From: Anthoceros angustus | Taxonomy: Eukaryota; Streptophyta; Anthocerotopsida; Anthocerotales; Anthocerotaceae | Direction: 5' to 3' | Assembly (NCBI GenBank): GCA_010909165.1 | Contig: MU008198.1 | Location: 62,001-126,000 of the forward strand | DNA: 64,000 nucleotides | Made by a program: the position numbers and the translations under genes | Shown here: positions 21,730 to 32,485 of the stretch, one piece after another | Layout: every line of letters starts with the position of its first letter | Numbering within the stretch: position 1 is the stretch's first letter | Notes under the pieces: model-generated | The model's input: the letters and a program-made list of their open reading frames with translations, nothing else | Database searches by the model: none | What the model was told of the DNA's origin: nothing

Positions 21730-22095
21730 CACAACTAACCTTTCTAAATGTGAGGGCCCTGTCCTCCAGATGGGAAAGAGGGAGAAGATGAAGATTGTCT
21801 ATTCGAATACGAGGTTAAACCCAGTCTGAAGTGAACAAACTGGGTCCTGGCACGTAGCGAAGTACTTCTTGTTGGTGAGGTGAAAACGGAGCATAAGAGC
21901 AGAGAAGCACACAGACGGAGCCCCAACTGATTTGGGGCAGGATTTGAAATTGGCGTGGAGCGTCAAGAGCGGGGAAGCTGCCTGTAGCCCTAGGTCCCCC
22001 TGAGCCAAGTTCAGGAACGTTACTCTAGAGGAACTGTACGTTGTCCATTCCCATGTAGTTAAGCTTTACCAGTGAAGAGATCCCCTTGCCGTTTG
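21730..22095 (-). pseudogene. Beta-helix 3'-end fragment, tandem copy 2
   Basis: The reverse strand from 22,008 reads AQGDLGLQAASPLLTLHANF then KSCPKSVGAPSVCFSA, parallel to AQGDLGLQQASPLLALHTNF and KSCPKSAVGPQPVCFST of gene A. It is almost identical to the copy at 19,780-20,145 (offset 1950). Confidence 0.85.
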
Positions 22096-22109
22096 CTTGT
22101 GCCCTCCAT

Positions 22110-22660
22110 AACACCAGGCCTGGCAAAGTGTTGACGAACAACCGGGTACTGGTGCGCCAAAGCTCTCCTTTCTACCAATCTCTCGATCCCCTCTTCAGGC
22201 TTGGCCGTCATTTCATCCCCGTGGACTACAAGTAGGATACTGTTCTCACCTAACGTTGTCCTTGAAAATGCTGATGAGTCTCGCGGTTGGACTCATCCCT
22301 CTGGGTTTGTGAATTGCATTGATTGCGAACTCAGGTCGATGTGGTTTTGGATGACAGTCTTGGCAATTTGGCGGAGAGGCTTGCCTACATGCAAACCCAC
22401 GACACTGAAATGAAGGAGATGGCTTGAAGATCCAAGGAAGAACTGGGGTGGACGTGCACGGCGGAGGGCCGGATGTTGGCCTTTCAGGCTTGCTCGTGAA
22501 CGATGGGGTTGTCAGGAATTCAGAGCGAGTATGTACAGAAGCCCACAAAGATGTGCCACTGAAGGAAGCTCTTCATGATCTTCCCAATGATAGAGGTTCA
22601 AACTGCATGGATCAGGAAAAAACTATTTTGCCTCTTCCATGATCCCTAACTTCCTGTTCT
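22110..22660 (+). pseudogene. GT90 3'-end copy 3, truncated
   Basis: Begins with the same junction as copy 2 (CCAGGCCTGGCAAAGTG), then CCCGTGGACTACAAGTAGG and the last exon with the shared TGAAGATCC stop near 22,425. About 75 bp of the intron region and several small stretches are missing. Confidence 0.8.
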
Positions 22661-22722
22661 GCATTTGGCCTTCATGAGAGGGACCGGCACTGGCTGAGAT
22701 ATCATGATAGTGGACTTCACAC

Positions 22723-22799
22723 GATCGCCGCTGTTCAGTCTCTAGGTTATTTCATGTTGTCGAATCATGAAATAACCTAGAGGCTGAACAGCGGCGATC
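22723..22799. repeat. Snap-back hairpin, 34-nt arms
   Basis: Arms 22723-22756 and 22766-22799 pair at 33 of 34 positions around a 9-nt spacer. In copies 1 and 2 the same place has no palindrome; only the right arm corresponds to ancestral sequence. Confidence 0.95.
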
Positions 22800-23326
22800 A
22801 TGTGAAATTGCCAACAGTGGCCTCTGGTAAATGGTGATCTTGCTGTATCTCGTAGAGGTAGGCCACACGCGTGTGTCGGAGCAAGGACTATTTCCTGAGG
22901 TTTCGATGGAATCTGTGCAATGATGCCTTTTCGGGCGTTCAACGTGGACAACCCAGTTTTCAGTGAGATCATGATGTATATGTTACGCTTTTCAAGCGTC
23001 TGCTTCCGGGATCTTGAGCAGCGACTTCTCACTCTCTGCAAGACACTGGTGCAACTTAAATTCGGACTAGCAAAGTTTGGAAGAACTCCCAATGTTTTGA
23101 TCATCTGGTTTGCATCTACTTTCTTGCTAAGGGATGCAATACCTAGTTAAGAATCTGTCAAAAGGACACAATTGTATAGAAGCACTCAGTGTGCCACATG
23201 GCCTGTCTACCCAACTAACATTTCTACAGGTGAGGGCCCTGTCCTCCACATGGGAAAAGGGAGAAAACTGTGTCTACTGAATCCGACGTTCCACCCAGTT
23301 TGAAGTGAACCCACTCGTCCTAGCAG

Positions 23327-25202
23327 CTAGCTTAGCACTTCCTGTCGGTAAAATCGGCTCACATAAGTAGAGAAGCAAACAGGTTGAGGCCCAACAGCAG
23401 ATTTGGGGCAGGATTTGAAATTGGTATGGAGCGCCAGGAGGGGGGAAGCTTGCTGTAGCCCTAGGTCCCCTTGAGCTAAGTTCACGAACTTCACACTAGA
23501 AGAACTGTACGTTCTCCATTCCAATGTATTTAGCTTTGCCACTGAAGAGATCCCCTTGCAGTTGAGGTAAGTAGGCTTGTGCCCTCCATCCACTGCGTCC
23601 ACAATTGCCACGTCTACTACGTTGTCTGCAGCCAACAGCATCCCTTTAGCGAATGGCCAGGATATCGTTACAGGGTCCGACTCTACGAACTCACCTGTTG
23701 GCAGCCCACTGCATCTTCCCGTGATGCTTGCAGAAACACTCCCTAAGGGATTGCATTTGTGTCCCATGGACGTCCCTCTGGTGCAGAAGTCGTTGAGCCA
23801 TGGCCAGTTCTGTCACAGAAATTGAGATCATTGTTAAGGAAAAGCGGTGTCGTTAGTACCTAATGAAACGGATGCCAGCCTCCAGATACTCACCTGTTGA
23901 AAAGCAGGCGAGTTGTAGCTCTTGAGCCTGGTCTGGTCCCAGTATTTGCCAAGCTCCTGGTCGCAATTGTTCACGTCATAATTTTGGCAGCTGATCCAGC
24001 CCGGATTGTTTTGGGAGACGCTGAGGAAGCTGGAAATGTTGTTGGCATGGCCGGTGTTGAGCTTCAAGCCTGTGAGCGTCTTCCAGCACACCTGTCCTTC
24101 CACGGTGAGGCCACTGGAGCAGTAGTCCAGGTACAGACATTGGCGGCCACCCACGGCGTAATTGCAGGACATGTAGTTGCCAGGGTTCACCCAGTGCGTG
24201 CTCAGGTAGATGGCCGAAGAGTCCTCCACCGGCGTGAAGTCGGGAGTGAAAGTGATGAAGTTGCGCAGAAAGGAGCAGAGCATGCAGTCGCCTACATTGT
24301 GCACGCCCCGGCCACATTGGATGCCTGCAAACACCGGGTTCAAGATGTAGTTGTTGCTCACGGTTACGCCTACGCTGCCACGGTAGACAAGGACCCCGAT
24401 CTGGCTGCCCGTGAGGTTGCAGTTGGTGATGGATACGTAAGACTTCACCAGATTTGGGCCGTCTCCGCAGAACATAATTTGCACCAGAGCCTTGTCAGCA
24501 TGCACCGAGGACACAGAGAGCGAGTCGAGAGAGACGTGGGAGCTTCTGATGACGTCTATTCTACCCCTGATCGGAGCTGCTGCAAGCTGGACTGACGAGG
24601 AGGAGCGGATGTAAACTGCAGGGCAGAGCCATTCGGGTGCTAAGTCCTGCAGCGACTTGGCTGGACAGGTGATGGCAGCATCACCTGGGACGGAGAAGCC
24701 TACGTTGTGGATAAGGATGTTGCTGGCTCCAGATATCTGGATGGCAGGGAAGGTGGCCTGGGAAGCTGCGATTCGATGGTTGACCCCATGCTGATGACCG
24801 AAAGAGCTTACAATAGTGCAAGAGAAGCTGGCATTGAGAAGCAAGCTTGAGTGCTCAAGAATGATGTCGTTGAGGAGCACAAGGTGCACAGTTTTTGCGG
24901 GGTGGTACTGGAGTCGGGATTGGATGTCTACCCAGGACCTGACTGGAATCACAACGTCGCACTCCCTGGAGCAAGGCCCTCCACCTGCAATACAACCACA
25001 CATGCATGATTCGTCTCAACACACCACAGATTCATGTCGCAGAGCATTCCGACGGAGTGGGGATGAATCAATAAAGGCCTAGCAATAATGTTACACACAA
25101 TCATGAATGGTAGACCTATCTACCTTCTGCTTCCAGTGTCAGAAGACTGAAGAAGAAGCAGATCTGCAACACGAATACGAGGCACAGGATGTAAGAATCC
25201 AT
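23327..25202 (-). CDS. Secreted right-handed beta-helix protein A
   Basis: Four exons join in phase: 25202-25124 (79 nt), 24984-23894, 23809-23695 (115 nt), 23625-23327, giving 527 aa. Exon 1 encodes a signal peptide (MDSYILCLVFVLQICFFFSL). Exon 2 has repeating short beta-strand units typical of pectin-lyase-like folds (VHLVLLNDIILEHSSLLLNA, ILIHNVGFSVPG, VSITNCNLTGSQIGVLVYRG, VTVSNNYILNPVFAGIQCG). Its Cys-rich core is HNVGDCML, STHWVNPGNYMSCNYAVGG and QCLYLDYCSSGLTVEG. Later come NPGWISCQNYDVNNC and, in exon 4, FKSCPKSAVGPQP. I see no catalytic set of a known lyase or hydrolase family. Likely extracellular or wall-associated; substrate unknown. It converges with the GT90 gene. Paralog B has identical exon phases. 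Confidence 0.85.
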
Positions 25203-27465
25203 TCTGTTGGCCACTTTTGCCAGAGGAGTTGGTTGGCCCCTCTGTGGGGGTTTTTGAACGTTTGACGCCCTCCAACTGTCATGGCCAACGGCCTCACCTA
25301 AACCTTCAGCTACCCTTGACAAGGACTGGCAACCCGTTAGGGCTTAATTAAACCGCCGTAGAGGCTTCATTGCGTACCCGTCCACGCCAGCCTTACGAAG
25401 TCCTCTTACGAACAGAAAAGGAGGTAAGAAGACCCATATTAGGTGTGTAAATTCTCACCGTTTGTAGCCGAGGACGGCTTCCGGTTATCATAAAGCACAG
25501 CTATCATACCGCTCCTCTATCAGACGTCTCATAAAGACGAGCTTTGCCATGGAGAAAGGCCGACAACCAGAGCGTCATAAGGCGTAGAATTCTCATTTCT
25601 TGTGATAAATGCCGTGATAAAATACCAAGGTGTAATAGTGCTCCATGGACCTTAATCTCGCATTCTGCATACTTTTCTCGCAATAAGAGCGAACCTTGAG
25701 ATTTGCTGAATGTTCACTCGAAGGCATGAATTCTGTACACACTTGTGTGTTGCGGAGGGTAAGTGTTTGGGTTTCGCACCTAACCCTTCAACCACATGCT
25801 TCATGCTCCTCAACAACTCCATGCCATCGCTCCATCTCCATACCCCTGCCCCATCGCTCCATCTCCATGCCCCTGCCCCATCGCTCGTCGCTACTATGGG
25901 CGTAAACGCATAGGTGTGGAAGAAAGAGGTAAAAACATTCATGGAACTATATGGTTTCTGACGTTGGCGAGTATCGATCGTTGATTGGTGTGTGGTCATT
26001 GACTGGGGTGTGCGGTAGCTTTGCTCTGAAGGCGGTAGAAGAACCTGGAAGGCGGTGTTGAAGGGGAAGTGGTGGCTGGGTCACTGGCATTTAGAATTCA
26101 GGATATAACCCTAAGAAAACTCGAAAAGGCACCAGCCGTGGCGAGTAGCAGGACAATTCAGCAGGGGGCTCTGCACGAGGGTCAGAAAAGGAGGGCCCTA
26201 GTGGCGGGAAGCTCATGAGTCCGGGAGGTAGGAACCCTGGAGTACTGACCAACTTGGGAGTGGCTGAGGCGATTATCAGCAGTCAGGCGCTGGTGCGGTG
26301 GGGTTTTGCAGAGCATGGCGCCTAGGGCTGCAGCGGAAATTTCGACTGCCCAATGGCCCAATATGGACCATTGGAGGGTCCGAGCTGGAGAATTGGTGAG
26401 GGAGCTGGGACTTGGGTTCCTGGAAAAACGGTGGAGAGTTTATGGGAGGATTTACTAGACCAGCAACGAGGAAGGAGGGCCCATGGATTCAGCAGCAGAG
26501 GACGAAGGGCCAGGCGACCAAATCGGAGGAGGGTGCGGAGATAACATAGGCAGGGGGTAGTGGCATCCTAGAAATAGAGCTTTGGATGGGATTTGGATAG
26601 TATGCCATTCTGGACCTAAGGCCGTCCGAAATTGTGGGGGTGCCTCTTCACATTTAGCCGTTTTTAGGACCTGGAAAGTCTGGTGGCTATGACGCCCCCT
26701 GCAATTGTATAAAGGGGCTTGGTTGTGCCCCTCACATCAAATAATTCCTGGTAGAGATCTCCCACGCTACCTGTGGCTGGTTGGAGACGTCCGATTGACA
26801 GAGGTGGTGTGCGCGAGACGCCTTGGGTGGTCGAGCTTGCTCCGCGGTGGGGAGGGAGGGAGGCGGGGTGATGAGGCCTCGTTGACAACGAGGAGGAAAT
26901 CGAGGGATTGGCAAGGAACTGAGTGCTCAGAACGCCTGCTTTTTTTGAGAATTTTTCTTTCCCTTACCCTTTTTTTCTGTTGGTTGTGTTCCGAAATTGA
27001 GAAAGAGTGTGTGTGTGTGGGGGTGGAAGCCTGAGGGCGAATCGAGAGAGAGGAAGGAGATTGGGTGGAGAAGTGACTGAACACTGTACGCGATGCGAGG
27101 TGTAAGCCGTGAAGAGGAGTTGAGAGGGAGAACTAATTGAGAAACTAACAGTGGAGATTTGTGTGGATCAAAGAGAATCCAAACCGGTGCTGTTGATGGA
27201 AGTGTGCACAAGAAGAAACAGCGTTCCCTTGTGGAAATTGTGTGAGTGTGGCGCCCTTTGTGTGTGTGTGGAAGCGGGTGTGAGGGATCCGAGGGATCTC
27301 GGTCCTTAGAAATCGGTGTCTGATCTGTGAGCAGGGGTAGCCCCCCATGGCTGGGGTAGTCAGACAAGTCGGGAGGTAGTAGAAGTTGAGTAGATAGGCA
27401 AGAGGAGTGATAGCAGGTAAGTCCTGACTTAGGCGAAGGGCAATAGCGATAGAAGTGAGTGTCTC
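25203..27465. other. Upstream of beta-helix A, then probable copia LTR/leader
   Basis: 25,203-26,700 has no recognised gene. 25,830-25,885 carries a 27-29 bp tandem unit (CATCGCTCCATCTCCATGCC). 26,700-27,465 precedes the copia protease and is probably LTR plus leader (GT-rich tract near 27,010), but its LTR borders are not defined. Confidence 0.45.
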
Positions 27466-30310
27466 TTGGCACAAACCATTCCCTTGGGAGCGAATCCTAG
27501 GCCTACAACGACATTGAGGGTGAATGTGGACCTCATGGTGTCTCTAGACACAAGTTCCCACTCCATACATACTTACGAAGAATGTCGAAAACGCCAAGCT
27601 GCATATAATCAGGAACGAAGTCGACATCCAACAGGGCCATTAGCCCTCACAATTAAAAGACACTCTAAGGCATACCTTACATATGCCCCTTCACCATACC
27701 AGGACCAGCTACCTCAACTAGCTTGCTCCTCTCATCCCACAGCCTTCGTGGCATCCTACCTTGCAGCACAAGGGCCTCATACCTGGTACATCGACTCAAG
27801 CGCGTCCCAACACATGACCCCTCACAAAAATTACTTCAGCCACTTTACACCTTCCTCACCTCCCCAGTTTGTCAGCCTAGGGGATGATACACAACACCCA
27901 ATCATAGGGCACGGTGACTGAAACTTAACCGGACACACTCCAAATCAGAGTCCTTCACATTCTGGACTCCAAGAACTTGTTTCTGTCGAGAGTGGACCAA
28001 TCCAGCTATGTGTGCTTTGGCGATGGCCACTGTGTCATCGAAACACCAGATGGAGAGTTAATAGCCACTGGAGATCTTCACAACGATGACCTATATCACC
28101 TTAATGTGGCCACACTTCAAACCCCTTCTTCACTCTCCGCAACCTCTCTATCAGCCCCGTCTCAGAATAACAATTCCTACTTATGGCACACCCGCCTAGG
28201 GCACATGAGCATCTCTTGAATGAAGGATATGTTAGCCTCAGGTGCAGCACGAGGAATCGGCCTCACCAAAGTTGAGCTGTTTGGCATCTGCGAAGCATGC
28301 TCACTTGGGAAGAGCCACCGTAAGCCCTTCCCTCGATCTGCAACAAGGGCATCCCAACGCTTGGAGTTAGTCCACTCTGACATATGCGGGCCCTTTCAAA
28401 GATCCATATCCGGCTTCCTATATTTCCTTCTCACAATTGATGACATGAGGCCCACTTCGGTTTCATCTCGTGAGACACAAGAATCAAGCACCTCTTGCTT
28501 CCAAGAGTACAAGGCTTGGGCTGAAAAAGTGGGATCGAGACCCTCCGTTACATCCACACCGACGGTGGGGGAGAGTATGGCTCCCACGACTTCCTCAGCT
28601 TCTGCAAAACCCATGGCATTACCAGGCAACTTACCACCCCACACACCTCTCGGCAAAACGGCATTTCTGAGCGGATGAATAGAACTGTCTAAGACAGTGG
28701 ACTCACCATGCTCATACACGCCAAACTGTCCAAGACTTATTGGCCAAAAGCTATGACTCATGCCATCTACCTCATTAATCGCAGCGTCACCTCCGCGTTG
28801 CCCCATCACACACCTTATGAAGCTTGGACCGGCTTGAAGCGGATCATCAACCTCGGTCTCTTGGCTCACTGTTGCAGGGCGTGAAGTACATCTTCGGCTT
28901 TTACATGGGCATCAAAGGCTTCAAACTTATTCATCCTCAAACCCACAAAGTCACACACTCCAAATCTCTGAAGTCCTTCACATTCCTGGACTCACCAAGA
29001 ACTTGTTTTCTGTTCGGAGAGTGGACCAATCCGGCTGCTATGTGTGCTTTGGCGATGGCCACTGTGTCATCGAAACACCAGATGGAGAGTTAATAGCCAC
29101 TGGAGATCTTCACAACGATGACCTATATCACCTTAATGTGGCCACACTTCAAACCCCTTCTTCACTCTCCAACCTCTCTATCGTGCCCTCGAATAACAAT
29201 TCCTACTTATGGCACACCTAGTAGCATGAGCATCTCTTGAATGAAGGATATATGTTAGCCTCGGGGTGCATGCAGGAATCGGCCTCACCAAAGTTGAGCT
29301 GTTTGGCATCTGCGAAGCATGCTCACTTGGGAAGAGCCACCGTAAGCCCTTCCCTCGATCTGCAACAAGGGCATCCCAACGCTTGGAGTTAGTCCACTCT
29401 GACATATGCGGGCCCTTTCAAAGATCCATATCCGGCTTCCTATATTTCCTTCTCACAATTGATGACATGAGCCGCTTCACCGTGCTCTATCTCGTGAGAC
29501 ACAAGAATCAAGCACTCTCTTGCTTCCAAGAGTACAAGGCTTGGGCTGAAAAAGTGACTGGCGAGACCCTCCGTTGCATCCACACCGACGGTGGGGGAGA
29601 GTATGGCTCCCACGACTTCCTCAGCTTCTGCAAAACCCATGGCATTACCAGGCAACTTACCACCCCACACACCTCTCGGCAAAACGGCATTTCTGAGCGG
29701 ATGAATAGAACTGTCTAAGACAGTGGACTCACCATGCTCATACACGTGCTCCAAGACTTATTGGCCAAAAGCTATGACTCATGCCATCTACCTCATTAAT
29801 TGACGTCACCTCGCGTTGCCCATCACACACCTTATGAAGCTTGGACCCGGCTTGGCTTGACACATCAACCTTGGTCTTTAGCTCTCTTGTTGTGAGCGGA
29901 AGTACATCTTCGGCTTTTACATGGGCATCAAAGGCTTCAAACTTATTCATCCTCAAACCCACAAAGTCACACACTCCAGAGACGTTACGTTCCTCGAAGA
30001 CATGAACATCCCGGCTTCGCTTGCCCCGGCAGTGGGAGCGGCCACGCCAAATTACCATACCGAGATTGAAGACAGTGATGATGAAGAGGCCGGGGAGACT
30101 CTTCACCAGCACCCTCCACTCTCAGCTGTACCCGCCCAACCCCTGCCCACTCAACACATCTTGCCACCAGACACTCCTGCCCAACGGCTTATCTTCGGTG
30201 ATATCGATCTCGATCGACAAGCGGCGATTACCTGCCGCAACTTTAGTGACGGTGGCGCGCACAATCCGTGTCGTTGCGATGAGAGTCCGTTCCCAAGGGA
30301 ATGATTGGTT
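27466..30310 (+). mobile_element. Ty1/copia pol fragment (protease, GAG-pre-integrase, integrase), tandemly duplicated, truncated before RT
   Basis: 27,770-27,900: protease with WYIDSSASQHMTPHKNYF; the active-site DSG is DSS. 27,975-28,690: VCFGDGHCVIETPDGEL, LWHTRLGHMS, GICEACSLGKSHRKPF, LVHSDICGPF. 28,955-29,975 repeats this block. The second copy keeps all three integrase acidic sites: HSDICGPF, HTDGGGEYGSHDF, NGISERMNRT. 29,900-30,060: FYMGIKGFKLIHPQTHKVTH, DVTFLEDMN. Stops and frameshifts break both copies. The element ends in the integrase-RT linker. Confidence 0.88.
27933..29978 (+). repeat. Tandem duplication of a 1.02-kb copia segment
   Basis: ACACACTCCA occurs at 27933, 28953 and 29969. 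The sequence between the first and second matches that between the second and third (GAG-pre-integrase to post-integrase), with scattered substitutions and indels. Confidence 0.9.
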
Positions 30311-30602
30311 CCGTTTTGCACGTTCGTGATCCGATCCCCGCCTCGTTGTCGAGGTGGTTTGTATCCGAGATCTCAACGCGATCGTTTTCACTCCCTAATT
30401 ACTCTTAAGCGTCCGCCGAACAGGCCCGGCGTGGCCAAATGTTTAAGGACTCGTTCACGTCTGTTTCCTACCAGTCCGTCCTATGTCTCGTCTAGTCCGT
30501 CTCTCCTAGCACGCTCACTACGCACATTACCAGTTTGGAAATCGTGGGTAGGTTGCGTGGTCCAGACCTCCGCCGTCGTTCAACCAGGCCTCTGTCATGC
30601 CG
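30311..30602. other. Unassigned spacer between copia fragment and LTR-like unit
   Basis: About 290 bp with no coding signal or repeat that I recognise. Confidence 0.4.
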
Positions 30603-31312
30603 TGTGATACTAATCTCTGCACTTGGGTTTAGTGTTTGATTAGCATTAATTAATCTAATTACTTATCTTTAAGTAAGTAATTAGTGTTAATTAATCTAGT
30701 GTGCTTATGTTAATTTAGTAAGTAATTAGTGTTAATTAATCTAGTGTGCTTATGTTAATTTAGTAAGTAATTAGTGTTAATTACTCTAAGGTGCTTATGT
30801 TAATTAAGCATTGATTAGTGTTAATTAAACATGGTGAGCAATAGCTAAGTGGATAAGCTCAAGTAATATGCTTTGGCATATTCCTTGCATATTATAGTGT
30901 ATTCTTAGGATACAATAGCTAAGTGGATAAGCTCAAGTAATATGCTTTGGCATATTCCTTGCATATTATAGTGTATTCTTAGGATATTTAGCATACCGAT
31001 GCGATAGGATATCTTAGGAATATGCCGATGCCAAAGGCTAGTATATATAGACCCTTCCATTGATAGCTCGGATCATAGCTTGTCCTCTTGATATGCAATG
31101 CAAGGGTGTTGTGAGAGGCCAAAGCTACCATGACTCGGGAAGCGATGTGAGGAATTGCGTGTGTTGTTCTCGTGGGAGAGTGTGTTTGTGTCACACGACG
31201 TCACAGCTACTCCCCTCCATTGTTTATTGGTTGCACCTATATATCTATTAGATTTGTTTGCTTCGTTGTTGGTCAAGGAAGTGATTATGAATTCAAGTGC
31301 TTATATGCAACA
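30603..31312 (+). mobile_element. Solo-LTR-like unit, forward copy
   Basis: Starts TGTGATACTAATC and ends near TTATATGCAACA. It matches the reverse complement of 58,398-59,055 over its length. It has AT-rich TTAATTAATCTA repeats (30,640-30,830), a 74-bp direct duplication from 30,839, a TATATATAGACCC box near 31,040 and a TTGGTTGCACCTATATATCT stretch near the end. No clear target-site duplication is seen. Confidence 0.7.
30839..30986 (+). repeat. 74-bp direct duplication inside the LTR-like unit
   Basis: CAATAGCTAAGTGGATAAGC starts at 30839 and 30913. The same doubling is present in the reverse copy near 58,730-58,880, so it is part of the family consensus. Confidence 0.9.
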
Positions 31313-31974
31313 CCTCTCGTCTGCACGCCTCTCGAGTTCCCGGATCTCACGGGTTCGTCTGACGGCCCCCGCCTCCGGAAGAGAAAGGGTCCACTGAGCC
31401 CGCCGCACACCACCACACCACGTTAGTCCTCAGTCACTGGACTGGATCGGCCTCCGCCTTACCTTTCGGTGACTCAGACTCGCTAGCAAAGGACACAAAG
31501 GGTCTGCAAGAGAACGCAGATCAACCCCAAAAGAAAGATGCTTTACTAGGCCTCGCCTCTTATACTACATACGAGGAGGCGTCTTTATTACACTCTATTC
31601 TATTATGATGTCCATTTCGGTGGGCTAGTCCCCAACTACTATTTCCCTTAGCTTACCTATGTCCTTCTACGGCGGTGTGAGGTGCCCATGATTAGCCCTG
31701 GGCGGCCCAATCCCTAGCTCTAGCAGTGGCGCACCCATGATCCGCGGCGGGGCCCCTCCCCTTCCCCGAGACTCTGCAGCCGGCTGAGCATGGGCGGCAC
31801 GGCCGTAGCGATGACCACCAAGTCCTCCTCTTCGCCCCCTCTTAACTCGCTGGTGGGTCCCGGCTCTGCGGGTCCATCAAGAAGCCTGCACAGGTGGGGC
31901 GGTGATCCTCTCTCACTTTTCCCTCCTGCTTGAACCTCGGGGTCCGGCCTTGCTTCGGAGTCCAGGACCTCGGG
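31313..31974. other. No gene seen
   Basis: Mixed sequence between the LTR-like unit and the GC-rich minisatellite; no recognised motif on either strand. Confidence 0.4.
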
Positions 31975-32415
31975 GCCAGTCCGGTCTGGCAGTCCGGACC
32001 TGAGGTCCGGTCTCGCCGAGTCCGGACCTCAGGGGGTCTGCCGAGTCCGGACCTCGGGGTGTCTCGCTTCAGTCCGGACCTCGGTCGGTCCTCGCTTGAT
32101 CCGGACCTCGGTCGGTCTCGCTCAGTCCGGACCTCGAGTCCGGTCTGTCCGGTCCGGACCTCGGGTCCGGCTCGCTTCCGATCCGGACCTCGAGTCCGGT
32201 CCGCTGCCGGAGTCCGGACCTCGGGGTCGGTCTCGCCAGTCGGACCTCGGTCCGGTCTCGCTCCAGTCCGGACCTCGGTCGGTCCTCCAGTCCGGACCTC
32301 GGTCGGTCTCGCTCAGTCAGGACCTCGGTCGGTCTCGCTCGATCCGGACCTCGGGGCCGGTCGCTTCAGTCCGGACCTCGAGTCCGGTCTCGCTCCGGTC
32401 CGGACCTCGAGGTCG
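31975..32415 (+). repeat. Minisatellite, unit about 27-30 bp (TCCGGACCTCGG...GGTCTCGCT)
   Basis: About 15 imperfect copies of GTCCGGACCTCGGTCGGT followed by CTCGCTCA. TCCGGA is itself a palindrome. Forward frames across it encode only repeat-derived SGPRVRS-like peptide and are not a gene. Confidence 0.9.
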
Positions 32416-32485
32416 TCTTGCAGTTCTGGACACCCTCGCCCAGAGCATTCTCCGGGGGTCCGTCTTCACCCACCAGACCCCCTGC

